The notes: generated by a model not told the origin, from the sequence alone. A DNA stretch of 17,823 nt from Candidatus Iainarchaeum sp. (GCA_013331625.1 DUGC01000035.1:1-17823); one strand, 5' to 3'. Shown: positions 7,541-13,752, numbered from the stretch's first letter. Translations and numbers: made by a program.

Positions 7541-8815
7541 TTATTCCCTCTCAAGCGCCTTTTTTCCGATATCCTTGCGGAAATGCATCCCCTCAAAATT
7601 GATTTTTGAAACACCTGAATATGCGGTTTTGATTGCGGAGGCAATGTCATTTCCCGTGCCTGCAACGCCGAGCACCCTTCCGCCGCAAGTGAGTATTTTT
7701 CCGCCTTCCGATTTTGTCCCAGCATGGAACACGGCAACACCTTTGAGTTTTGCCGCAGCATCAAGGCCTTTGATTTCCCTGCCTTTCTCATAAGCGCCCG
7801 GATACCCTTTTGCTGCAAGCACGACGCAGCACGCGGTGCCCTCTTTCCATTTTATTTCAATTTTATCCAAGTATCCATCTATACATGCATCAATAACATC
7901 AACCAAGTCGGTTTCGAGCATGGGCAAGATGACCTGCGTTTCGGGATCGCCGAACCTCGCATTAAATTCAAGCACTTTAATCTCCTTGCCCTTGATCATG
8001 AGGCCCGCATACAAAACGCCCTTGTAAGGAGTGCCATTTTTCGCCATCAGGGCAAGGACTGGGCCAAAAACTTTTGATTTTATCTCATTTTCAAGGCCAT
8101 TCACCACAGGTGCGGGAGCGTAAGCGCCCATGCCCCCCGTATTTAAGCCCTTGTCGCCATCGAAAATGCGCTTGTGGTCCTGGCTTGAAACCATCAATTT
8201 TGCGTTTTTTCCATCGCAAAACGCCAGCACCGAGGCTTCTTCGCCTTCAAGTAGCTCTTCAATAACAACTTTGCTGCCGGCTTTTCCGAATGCGCCCTCT
8301 TTCAAAATTGTTCCAAGGGCCCCCTCAATTTCTCCCCTGTTGTTGCAGATGAATACGCCTTTTCCGGCAGCAAGCCCGTCGGCTTTTACCGCGGCTTTTT
8401 TGAAATTCTTTGCTGCCCTGAGCCCATCTTCAAAAGTTTGAGCCACTTCGAATTTTGCGGTGGGCACTTTCGCTTTCAGCATGACCTCTTTTGCAAACGC
8501 CTTGCTCCCTTCGAGCAAAGCGGCAGCTCTCTTTGGCCCGAATACGCGCACGCCCTTTGCCTCGAACGCATCGACAATGCCCTCAACAAGCGGGGCTTCC
8601 GGCCCGATCAGCGCAAGATCGATTTTTTCTTTGAGCGCAAATTCGAGCAATTTCGCAATATCTTCGGAGGAAATACCCACATTCACGGCAACTTGAACCG
8701 TCCCGCCGTTTCCCGGCGCGCAATATATTTTTTCAACGCGCCTGCTTTGCGATAGCTTCCAGCAAAGCGCGTGCTCGCGCCCCCCCGAACCAACAACCAA
8801 AACCCTCAATCCCAC
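7541..8815 (-). CDS. purD: Phosphoribosylamine-glycine ligase (GAR synthetase)
   Basis: ATP-grasp ligase making glycinamide ribonucleotide from phosphoribosylamine and glycine. From GTG 8815 the protein has 424 residues, close to the E. coli length. Visible landmarks are GSGGREHAL near the N-terminus (9-17), GPEAPLVEGIVDAF (about 71-84), the ATP-grasp lysine loop KADGLAAGKGV (144-154), the HKRIFDGDKGLNTGGMGAY block (from about 214) and the metal-binding NARFGDPETQ (285-294). An ATG at 8848 is in frame, but it lies inside the predicted TATA box and would add a hydrophobic tail unlike the family. GTG 8815 is about 28 bases below that box, as for a leaderless transcript; TTG 8809 is another possibility. 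First gene of a two-gene unit with the folate cyclo-ligase. Confidence 0.93.
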   Translation of the reverse strand: MGLRVLVVGSGGREHALCWKLSQSRRVEKIYCAPGNGGTVQVAVNVGISSEDIAKLLEFALKEKIDLALIGPEAPLVEGIVDAFEAKGVRVFGPKRAAALLEGSKAFAKEVMLKAKVPTAKFEVAQTFEDGLRAAKNFKKAAVKADGLAAGKGVFICNNRGEIEGALGTILKEGAFGKAGSKVVIEELLEGEEASVLAFCDGKNAKLMVSSQDHKRIFDGDKGLNTGGMGAYAPAPVVNGLENEIKSKVFGPVLALMAKNGTPYKGVLYAGLMIKGKEIKVLEFNARFGDPETQVILPMLETDLVDVIDACIDGYLDKIEIKWKEGTACCVVLAAKGYPGAYEKGREIKGLDAAAKLKGVAVFHAGTKSEGGKILTCGGRVLGVAGTGNDIASAIKTAYSGVSKINFEGMHFRKDIGKKALERE

Positions 8816-8839
8816 GTGAAAATCAAAGTGGAATAGGAA

Positions 8840-8878
8840 TAAATACATTGTTATTGAAAGTCGAATTTTTGTTTGGAA
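8840..8878 (-). promoter_or_regulatory. purD promoter with TATA box and upstream repeat element
   Basis: On the minus strand, TGTATTTA (8847-8840) is centred about 28 bases before GTG 8815. Directly upstream, 8854-8878 carries a TTCCAA...CGACTTTCAA element that resembles both arms of the inverted repeat at 10123-10196. Its position next to the TATA box suits a regulator site, but that is inference. Confidence 0.5.
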
Positions 8879-8893
8879 AGTTGTGAGTTACAA

Positions 8894-9235
8894 CTATAAT
8901 AACTTACTAAGTTCATAAACTTTATTTCTGGTTTGTTCTTGACTAGAAAAGAAGAGCACAATCACTACTGCAAAAATTGTTAACCAGGGTATAAGTGATA
9001 CCAGCCACAGAGTATTGCGATTTTTCCATTTGATTGAGTAAGCGGAAACCAAGTGGCCCCCTTCAATGAGGCTTCTTTCGCTAGCAGTGAATATCCCTTG
9101 TTTTTTTCTTTCTACAAATAATGCAACCGCCCCAAAAGTTAGCAAGTAAATGAAGGGAATAATTATTACTAATAGATTAGGTGCAAAATAAATGTAAAAT
9201 ATTGGCCCTGCAATTATCCAAAGTAAAGTTGGCAA
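8894..9235 (-). CDS. Small membrane protein of unknown function (N-terminus uncertain)
   Basis: From TTG 9235 the frame gives 113 residues with three likely membrane helices: two near the N-terminus (LLWIIAGPIFYIYF and LLVIIIPFIYLLTFGAVALF) and one later (LWLVSLIPWLTIFAVVIVLF). A charged loop with ERKKQGIF and ASERSLIEGG lies between the second and third. I do not recognise a family. The frame stays open upstream to about 9304 with plausible basic residues (EKRNGRRFILIEKIV) but no start codon. An ATG at 9288 lies one frame away, across a six-T run (9280-9285). A one-base indel there would restore an MKKRNGRR start. The A/T-rich stretch between this gene and 9531 holds nothing else I can support. 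Confidence 0.5.
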   Translation of the reverse strand: MPTLLWIIAGPIFYIYFAPNLLVIIIPFIYLLTFGAVALFVERKKQGIFTASERSLIEGGHLVSAYSIKWKNRNTLWLVSLIPWLTIFAVVIVLFFSSQEQTRNKVYELSKLL

Positions 9236-9531
9236 AAATAAAACAATTTTTTCAATTAAAATAAATCGTCTGCCATTTCTTTTTTCATAGCAGTAGCCTA
9301 AAAATTATCAAAAATATTAATCCCAACTAATCTTGCTAACCCCAATCCAATTATAGCAGGTAAAAAATCTGCTAACATAGACTAACTTAATGTCAAACAG
9401 TTATAAATATTGCACTAACTGTTTGTTGGTCATTTCTGCACTAGGTGTCAACTCTCAACAAAATATACCATTCTCTTGTCCCAATTTGAACCTTAGTAAG
9501 CTGATATTTTTATTCCTTAGAGCGGGTGCAT

Positions 9532-9792
9532 TCATTTGTAGCTTTTATACCATTTTTCGTATTCTTTGTGGGTTGCAAAGCACCGAATTATATAGAGTGT
9601 TTCTTCTTTTGTGAGGTAAACTATCCTGCCCTGTTTTGTAACTTCCTCGACGTTAAAAGGCAGGCCGAATTTCAGATGTCTACCTTGGGGTATTGTGGCC
9701 AGTTTTTCTATTCGCTTGATGAATATTTTTCTTGCCGAGTTGTCCATTTTTTGCAGGGTTTCCAACGATTGCTCTGTGTAGATTATTTTCAT
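9532..9792 (-). CDS. RelE/ParE-superfamily toxin
   Basis: An 86-residue basic protein. It opens with the family pattern of a short strand and a helix (KIIYTEQSLETLQKMDNSARKIFIKRIEKL). It continues with a proline turn and the strands LPFNVEEVTKQGRIVYLT and TLYIIRCFATHKEYEKWYKS, the order found in RelE-like ribonuclease toxins. RelE members usually cleave mRNA on the ribosome, while ParE members block gyrase; the sequence alone does not decide, though the HxxYEKWY end looks more RelE-like. ATG 9792 starts four bases after the antitoxin stop, so the pair forms a classical antitoxin-first operon. Codon use is A/T-rich like its neighbours in the island. Confidence 0.8.
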   Translation of the reverse strand: MKIIYTEQSLETLQKMDNSARKIFIKRIEKLATIPQGRHLKFGLPFNVEEVTKQGRIVYLTKEETLYIIRCFATHKEYEKWYKSYK

Positions 9793-9796
9793 TCAA

Positions 9797-10036
9797 TCAC
9801 AGGCCAAGTTCTTTCTTTATCTGTTCATGGGTATAGGTTTTGGTTTTCCCTGATCTTATGTCCTCCATTTCGACCTCAACAGCCCTGTTTACCAGCCTTA
9901 CTTCTTCCTCCTCTATCATGCGTTCATAGGCCATTATGGCCTGTCTTATGACTTCAGTCTGGTTGCCTGCATACCCCTTTTCTATTATTTTTTCTATTGC
10001 GACTTCATAAGGCGTTCCAAGATTTACGGTTTTCAC
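9797..10036 (-). CDS. Ribbon-helix-helix antitoxin partner of the RelE-like toxin
   Basis: A 79-residue protein. The N-terminal half (MKTVNLGTPYEVAIEKIIEK, then GNQTEVIRQAIMAYERMI) reads as a DNA-binding strand followed by two helices, with the common RHH pattern of a Gly/Asn turn before T/SEVIRQAI. The acidic, charged C-terminal half (EEEEVRLVNRAVEVEMEDIRSGK...) is typical of the disordered toxin-neutralising tail. The start is GTG 10036, because AGGTGA (10046-10041) stands four bases before it. It directly precedes the toxin. Such antitoxins usually repress their own promoter; an inverted repeat spanning the TATA box upstream suits this. Confidence 0.78.
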   Translation of the reverse strand: MKTVNLGTPYEVAIEKIIEKGYAGNQTEVIRQAIMAYERMIEEEEVRLVNRAVEVEMEDIRSGKTKTYTHEQIKKELGL

Positions 10037-10040
10037 GCAA

Positions 10041-10086
10041 TCACCTAATTATTATATACATACTCAACTATATAAATAATATGTAT
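10041..10086 (-). promoter_or_regulatory. Promoter, ribosome site and possible operator of the RHH antitoxin-RelE unit
   Basis: Reading leftward, a TATA-like TATTTATATAG lies at about 10079-10069, some 25 bases before a predicted transcript start near 10048. AGGTGA (10046-10041) then precedes GTG 10036. A 7-bp inverted repeat, ATACATA (10056-10062) and TATGTAT (10080-10086), brackets the TATA box. The region is very A/T-rich, so chance symmetry is possible. Confidence 0.45.
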
Positions 10087-10122
10087 TAAAGCTATTATTA
10101 AAAATATATAGATAGCGCATAT

Positions 10123-10196
10123 TTCCAATCAGTTTCCGGCTTTCAATTGAAACAACGAATAAAATGTATCATTTGAAAGTCGGATTCTAATTGGAA
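10123..10196. repeat. Imperfect 24-bp inverted repeat with 26-base spacer
   Basis: Left arm 10123-10146 begins TTCCAAT and ends GGCTTTCAA. Right arm 10173-10196 is its reverse complement at 20 of 24 positions, by my count. The spacer is 10147-10172. A third, related copy lies upstream of purD at 8854-8878, in the orientation of the right arm. It may be a paired regulator site, a transcript hairpin or a small MITE-like remnant. Confidence 0.65.
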
Positions 10197-10334
10197 GCAT
10201 CTGGCCACAAAATTAAATAAGGACATAAACCCTCAGTTAAACCAATGCCATTCGCATATAGCCCCCCAACTCAACGATGCATGCATTTCATAGCCCCCAC
10301 CAGCTAATATAAGCTAATGCGTACTTTTCTGAAA

Positions 10335-10362
10335 AATAAGCTATGGCTTATTATTTTAAATA
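10335..10362 (+). promoter_or_regulatory. Promoter and possible operator of the AbrB-MazF unit
   Basis: TATA-like ttattttaaata (10351-10362) lies about 38 bases before ATG 10394, predicting a transcript start near 10382 and a leader just long enough for GGTGG (10385-10389). A perfect 7-bp inverted repeat, AATAAGC and GCTTATT with a 4-base spacer (10335-10352), abuts the TATA box and suits autorepression by the antitoxin. Confidence 0.5.
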
Positions 10363-10393
10363 CTGCTTGATGCATATACGTTCAGGTGGTTGG

Positions 10394-10651
10394 ATGACTG
10401 AAATTGGGATAGTAACTGTCAGCGAGAGGGGCCAGATAGTGCTCCCGAAAAAAACAAGGCAGCGCCTTGGAGTGGAAAAAGGCACCAAGCTCATCGTTTT
10501 TGAAAATGACGGGAGCATAACGCTTACAAAAGCGGAAAACCTGATAAAACCAAAAGGGCTCTCCGAAGGAATGGAAACCTTTGCGGCTTCGCTCCCAACG
10601 CTTGCCAAGGACTGGAACTACAAAGGGGATGACGCGTGGGATGACCTATAA
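10394..10651 (+). CDS. AbrB/SpoVT-type antitoxin (MazE-like)
   Basis: An 85-residue protein. The N-terminal swapped-hairpin DNA-binding domain is clear: VTVSERGQIVLPKKTRQRLGVEKGTKLIVFENDGSITL (about 7-44). The Gly-Gln-Ile-x-Leu-Pro core and the charged R-x-x-Leu-Gly-Val turn are diagnostic of AbrB/MazE-fold regulators. The C-terminal half (KGLSEGMETFAASLPTLAKDWNYKGDDAWDDL) is acidic and probably binds the toxin. ATG 10394 is preferred over an upstream in-frame ATG at 10343, because GGTGG stands four bases before it and the domain begins just after. The toxin gene overlaps its 3' end. Confidence 0.85.
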   Translation: MTEIGIVTVSERGQIVLPKKTRQRLGVEKGTKLIVFENDGSITLTKAENLIKPKGLSEGMETFAASLPTLAKDWNYKGDDAWDDL

Positions 10652-10988
10652 ACAGGCGGAAATGGTGCTTATTCCGTTCCCATTCAGCGACCTAAGCTCT
10701 TCTAAAAAGAGGCCCGCGCTCATAATTTCAAGCGATACTTTCAACAATTCCTCACAAGACATCATCTGCTGCCTTGTAACTACAAACCCCAAAAGCGATG
10801 AATATACAGTCAGCATAAGCGAAGCAGATGTAGAAAGCGGAAAGCTGCATTTTGACAGCACCATAAAGCCCTACAGGCTCTTTACAATAGATAAGAAATT
10901 GGTGATGAAGAGCCTGTGTGTGCTCAAAGCAGGCAAGCTCGGTGAAGTTATCCTCAAGCTACAGAAAATCATTCCTCCCCGGAAATGA
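10641..10988 (+). CDS. MazF/PemK-type toxin
   Basis: A 115-residue protein with the MazF family opening: MVLIPFPFSDLSSSKKRPALIIS (about 8-30), in which the PFPFSD strand and the KKRPALI segment form the RNA-binding face. Later strands IICCLVTTNP, KPYRLFTIDKKLVMKSLCVL and the end helix KLGEVILKLQKI follow the family order. MazF toxins are sequence-specific mRNA endonucleases; the target here cannot be predicted. ATG 10641 overlaps the antitoxin by 11 bases; ATG 10629 (adding MTRG) is a possible alternative. Antitoxin-first order and overlap support tight coupling. Confidence 0.85.
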   Translation: MTYKQAEMVLIPFPFSDLSSSKKRPALIISSDTFNNSSQDIICCLVTTNPKSDEYTVSISEADVESGKLHFDSTIKPYRLFTIDKKLVMKSLCVLKAGKLGEVILKLQKIIPPRK

Positions 10989-11008
10989 AAAGGCCAAAAA
11001 GCGAAAAC

Positions 11009-11014
11009 TTTTTT
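11009..11014 (+). terminator. Possible T-tract terminator after the MazF-like gene
   Basis: A run of six T (11009-11014) stands about 20 bases after the toxin stop, preceded by a short GAAAA that can pair with TTTTC. Archaeal termination often needs only a T-rich tract. Weak evidence. Confidence 0.3.
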
Positions 11015-11069
11015 CAATCCATCTAGCAGCGCCCATTCCCCAATAGCCAACAAATTCAAAGGCACGCCC

Positions 11070-11204
11070 TTACCGTATATAGTTCCAATCCTTTGCCGAA
11101 AACCTTTCCTCGCGTATTTGTTTCGCGGGCGCGGATTCATTCGCGCTGAGCTTTTCCTTCACGAGCCTGACCCGAAATTTCCCCCAAAGCCCGGCATCTG
11201 GCAT
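11070..11204 (-). CDS. Small charged protein of unknown function (44 aa)
   Basis: Reading leftward, ATG 11204 follows immediately after the stop of the XRE-type regulator, with GGTG eight bases upstream of the ATG. The frame gives 44 residues starting MPDAGLWGKFRVRLVKEKL and ending FSAKDWNYIR before TAA. It is rich in Lys, Arg and Glu, with codon use like its neighbours. Its end shares AKDWNY with the AbrB-like antitoxin (residues about 69-74), the only similarity I can see. It may be a real small protein, an antitoxin fragment or chance. No domain is recognised. Confidence 0.4.
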   Translation of the reverse strand: MPDAGLWGKFRVRLVKEKLSANESAPAKQIREERFSAKDWNYIR

Positions 11205-11406
11205 TCATGCACCCTTTGGGTCAAAGAGCTCTTCAGCATGCTTTTTTCCCAGCACTTTAGTGATGCGGAATGCAAGCGCGAGCGATGGGTTATATCTGCC
11301 CTGCTCAAGGAAGATTATGGTCTGGCGCGTCACGTCTGCTTTTGCCGCAAGCTCTTCTTGGGGTCATGCCGAGGGCCTTTCGCGCTTCCATTATGCTTGT
11401 CCTCAT
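11205..11406 (-). pseudogene. XRE/HTH_3-type transcriptional regulator broken by a one-base frameshift
   Basis: Starting at ATG 11406 the protein reads [15 protein letters not shown]. The frame then slips at a run of four G on the plus strand (11360-11363). With one base of that run removed, it continues as [20 protein letters not shown] and then [20 protein letters not shown] to a TGA at 11205. That gives 66 residues: a complete single helix-turn-helix protein of the small XRE class that archaea and bacteria commonly pair with membrane proteins. The span is 202 bases, exactly 67 codons plus one. Its ATG overlaps the stop of the upstream membrane protein (TGATG), so the two form one operon. 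The slip may be a real mutation or an assembly or sequencing error in the homopolymer. Confidence 0.8.
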
Positions 11407-11834
11407 CAGTTCGCCCTCTCAAGGAAGATGTTTGTGGCAGCCTTTACAATAACGGCGCCAAGCAGCGCTATAAGGAGAAAAGGGTCCACTGAAAGCGCGC
11501 CACGCACAGCACTTGAGGCCACCTCAAAAGCAACGCCTATCGCAAGCACTACCACCATGAACCATGCCACATTCCCCTCCGCAATGGCCTCATGCGCAGC
11601 CTCCCTCTCGTCCTTTTTGAGATTTGCCATTATGTCAATTGTGTCAAGGGCCAATATAACAACCCACAGTCCGATTACCGCCATCCTTATTTCTGCAGGC
11701 CCGCCATAGAGCGCGCTGAATGCCAGAGGCGGCAGCGCCATGGCTATAGGATATGCCCACCCCTGCCAGCCCTTGGGGCTCAGTCCCCAGCCAGTATATT
11801 TCCTTGAATGAAACCACTCCGCTTTTCCAATCAT
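11406..11834 (-). CDS. Four-helix membrane protein paired with an XRE-type regulator
   Basis: A 142-residue integral membrane protein with likely helices at about 27-44, 50-70, 88-108 and 117-138. A charged loop (NLKKDEREAAHEAIAEGN) separates the second and third. The N-terminus has a cytoplasmic-looking RKYTGWGLSPKGWQGWAYP motif; a Gly-Trp-Gly then Trp-Gln-Gly-Trp pattern of this kind occurs in several uncharacterised small membrane proteins, to my knowledge. Such proteins often sit next to a small HTH regulator, as here, but the role is unknown. ATG 11834 is preferred: GGGGTG ends six bases before it. GTG 11843 would add three residues. Two palindromes lie just upstream. Confidence 0.7.
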   Translation of the reverse strand: MIGKAEWFHSRKYTGWGLSPKGWQGWAYPIAMALPPLAFSALYGGPAEIRMAVIGLWVVILALDTIDIMANLKKDEREAAHEAIAEGNVAWFMVVVLAIGVAFEVASSAVRGALSVDPFLLIALLGAVIVKAATNIFLERAN

Positions 11835-11852
11835 GCAGTACACCCCGCAACA

Positions 11853-11898
11853 ATGTAAAATATTTTTTACATCTACAAATGTAATATATTTTTGACAT
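11853..11898 (-). promoter_or_regulatory. Tandem 20-bp palindromes, probable operator of the membrane protein-XRE unit
   Basis: Site 1 (11853-11872) is ATGTAAAATATTTTTTACAT, a perfect 8-bp palindrome around TATT. Site 2 (11879-11898) is ATGTAATATATTTTTGACAT, the same layout with two mismatched pairs. Their centres are 26 bases apart, about 2.5 helical turns. Both lie 19-64 bases before ATG 11834 and overlap a TATA-like tract (about 11883-11892). This fits autorepression by the downstream XRE protein; the pairing of regulator to site is inference. Confidence 0.65.
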
Positions 11899-11989
11899 TA
11901 TAAATATATCGTTTTAAAAGAGATAAAATCAGCAAGGAATAATTCTAAAGCCAGAATTTTATTGAGGGCAATTAATTTTCAAATCGCAC

Positions 11990-13552
11990 TCACTCATACG
12001 TCCTTGCCGTCTCAAGGCCGCGCCCGAATCGTTCCATTGCCTTGACGCGCAAAGCCTGCCCCCAGGGGGTCGGGTACTCGCCTGTGAGGCATGCCATGCA
12101 AAGCTCGTTTTTGCTGATGCCAATGGATTTTACAAGGCCTGCAAGTGTCATGTACTGCAACGAATCAACGCCGATATCGGAAGCGATCTTGTCTACCGTT
12201 TCCTGCTCAAGGTCAATAAAGCCTGTGCGCTCAAGCTGCTCTTGACTGGAGTGCCTGTTTGCGATCAGCTCGCCGATTGTTGACATGTCTATGCCGTAAA
12301 AGCACGGGCTCCTCACGGGCGGGCATGAGATGCGCATATGGATCTCCTTTGCCTTGCCCTTCTCGCGCATATAATCAATGAGCGCCTTTGATGTCGTGCC
12401 GCGCACTATCGAATCGTCAACAATAATGACCTTCTTGCCATCAAGCACGCTCTTGTTCACGTTGAATTTTTCCTTGATCTTTGCAAGCCGGTCATTGCTT
12501 TCAATGAAAGTGCGCCCCACATACCTGTTGCGTATAAGGCCTTCCATCGCGGGGAGCCCGAGCTCGTGGGCGTAAGCATCCGCAGCCGGCTTTGCGGTGT
12601 CAGGCACGGGCACAACAACCCAGTCGCCTCCGGTGGTTTCCAGCTTTTCCTGCCTTGCAAGCTCAGCGCCCAGGTTCCACCTGACCTGATAGACGGATTT
12701 GCCCTCGATAGTGGATGCGGCATTGGAAAAATACACCCATTCGAACATGCAGTGCGCAATCTTTTTGCTCTCGGCATATTTCCTGACCTCTACCGAGTCA
12801 TTTTCCACGATGAGCATTTCCCCCGGCTTTATGGGCTTGATGCCGTTTGAGACGATATTTGCAAGCGCAACGCTCTCCGATGCCGCCCCCACAAACTCGT
12901 CCGAAGCGCTATAGCACAGCGGCCTGTTCCCGAGCGGGTCGCGCATTGCGGCAAGCGTCCCTTCGGCATTGATGTAAACAATATTGTAAGCCCCATCGAA
13001 TTTGTGCGCAAGGCGGCTAAATGCCTTGTCCATGGGGGTTTCCTTCTCCCCGACCTGCTCTTTTTCAAGGAAGTGCAAAATGAGCTCGGTATCAAGGTTC
13101 CTTACAAGGTGGTACTGTTTTTTTTCAAGCTCGGCCTTGAGTTCGGAAAAGTTCGCGATATTGCCGTTGAATGCAAACGAGAACCATTTCCACTTCCTCC
13201 CATGGTGCCTCTCAAACGGCTGGGCCGAGCCCCTGTCATCCCCCCCAAAGGTGGAATAGCGCACATGCCCTATCCCCTTGCTGCCCGAGAACTTGCGCAT
13301 GATGCTCTGTGCCTTGGGCCTTATCTTTACCGCAAAAGTCTCGTTCACTGTGCCGACTTTCTTGAAAGTGTCAATGAGCTGCTGGCGTTTTTCGTTAAAT
13401 GTGGTGATGCCTGCAGAGAGCTGGCCGCGGTTTTGCATCTGCAAAAGCATATTATAGAGGTAGAAAGCAGAACCGCCAAGGGGGTAGTTATCGGGCTTTT
13501 GCGGCAGGTACACTGCTGCAACGCCACACTCATCCTTCACCTCACCAGGCAT
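11990..13552 (-). CDS. purF: Amidophosphoribosyltransferase (glutamine PRPP amidotransferase)
   Basis: Commits PRPP to purine synthesis by making phosphoribosylamine from PRPP and glutamine. The 520 residues begin with an eight-residue propeptide, then the nucleophile Cys9 in DECGVAAVY, as in the self-processing B. subtilis-type enzymes. Glutaminase landmarks are HVRYST (96-101) and FNGNIANF (128-135). The PRPP loop is VIIVDDSIVRGTTS (375-388). The four iron-sulphur ligands of the B. subtilis class are all present: Cys268 (HCMFEWVYFS), Cys417 (PPVRSPCFYGID), Cys485 and Cys488 (ELCMACLTGEYP). An oxygen-labile [4Fe-4S] cluster is therefore expected. ATG 13552 follows a TATA-like aatttaaag (13578-13586) by about 30 bases, so it is probably leaderless. 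Divergent from purS. Confidence 0.95.
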   Translation of the reverse strand: MPGEVKDECGVAAVYLPQKPDNYPLGGSAFYLYNMLLQMQNRGQLSAGITTFNEKRQQLIDTFKKVGTVNETFAVKIRPKAQSIMRKFSGSKGIGHVRYSTFGGDDRGSAQPFERHHGRKWKWFSFAFNGNIANFSELKAELEKKQYHLVRNLDTELILHFLEKEQVGEKETPMDKAFSRLAHKFDGAYNIVYINAEGTLAAMRDPLGNRPLCYSASDEFVGAASESVALANIVSNGIKPIKPGEMLIVENDSVEVRKYAESKKIAHCMFEWVYFSNAASTIEGKSVYQVRWNLGAELARQEKLETTGGDWVVVPVPDTAKPAADAYAHELGLPAMEGLIRNRYVGRTFIESNDRLAKIKEKFNVNKSVLDGKKVIIVDDSIVRGTTSKALIDYMREKGKAKEIHMRISCPPVRSPCFYGIDMSTIGELIANRHSSQEQLERTGFIDLEQETVDKIASDIGVDSLQYMTLAGLVKSIGISKNELCMACLTGEYPTPWGQALRVKAMERFGRGLETARTYE

Positions 13553-13752
13553 ATACAGAAGAGAGTGGAGGCAGAGAATTTAAAGCTTCCCTTCATGTGA
13601 ACTGGGCCCGTGCCCATAAAAGAAAACTGCATATGAAAATCAAATTTCGGGGATTGCCTGCCATAAGTTCTATAAAGCAAAGGAAACATGAATGCACGGA
13701 TTTTGCCAAGGCATTTTTTAAAGGTTTGCCCCCTGATTTTATTGTGAGCATG
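13553..13752. promoter_or_regulatory. Divergent promoter region between purF and purS
   Basis: A 200-base non-coding gap. For purF (minus), aatttaaag at 13578-13586 sits about 30 bases before ATG 13552. For purS (plus), TTTTTTAAA at 13714-13722 is centred some 35 bases before ATG 13753, predicting a start near 13744. The plus frame is open upstream to 13597 (about 50 extra residues), but those do not look like PurS sequence. Confidence 0.5.

Larger units (their letters stand above)
10087..10393. other. Intergenic region between the two divergent toxin-antitoxin units
   Basis: No coding frame is supported here. It holds an imperfect 24-bp inverted repeat (10123-10146 with 10173-10196). It also holds a direct repeat AGCTAAT (10302-10308 and 10312-10318, ten bases apart) and a 7-bp inverted repeat AATAAGC/GCTTATT (10335-10352) touching the TATA box of the AbrB-MazF unit. 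The span 10200-10300 shows nothing I can name. Confidence 0.6.

Noticed and set aside
8816..8848. ATG 8848 as the purD start
   Set aside because: It sits inside the predicted TATA box and adds a Phe-rich leader not seen in PurD; GTG 8815 fits family length and promoter spacing.
9390..9614. Plus-strand ORF of 74 codons
   Set aside because: It overlaps the RelE-like toxin on the other strand, has no recognisable motif or ribosome site, and has a composition typical of A/T-rich chance ORFs.
13597..13752. Upstream extension of the purS frame by about 50 residues
   Set aside because: The extension lacks PurS similarity, and a TATA-like box at 13714-13722 falls inside it, so it is better read as the promoter region.
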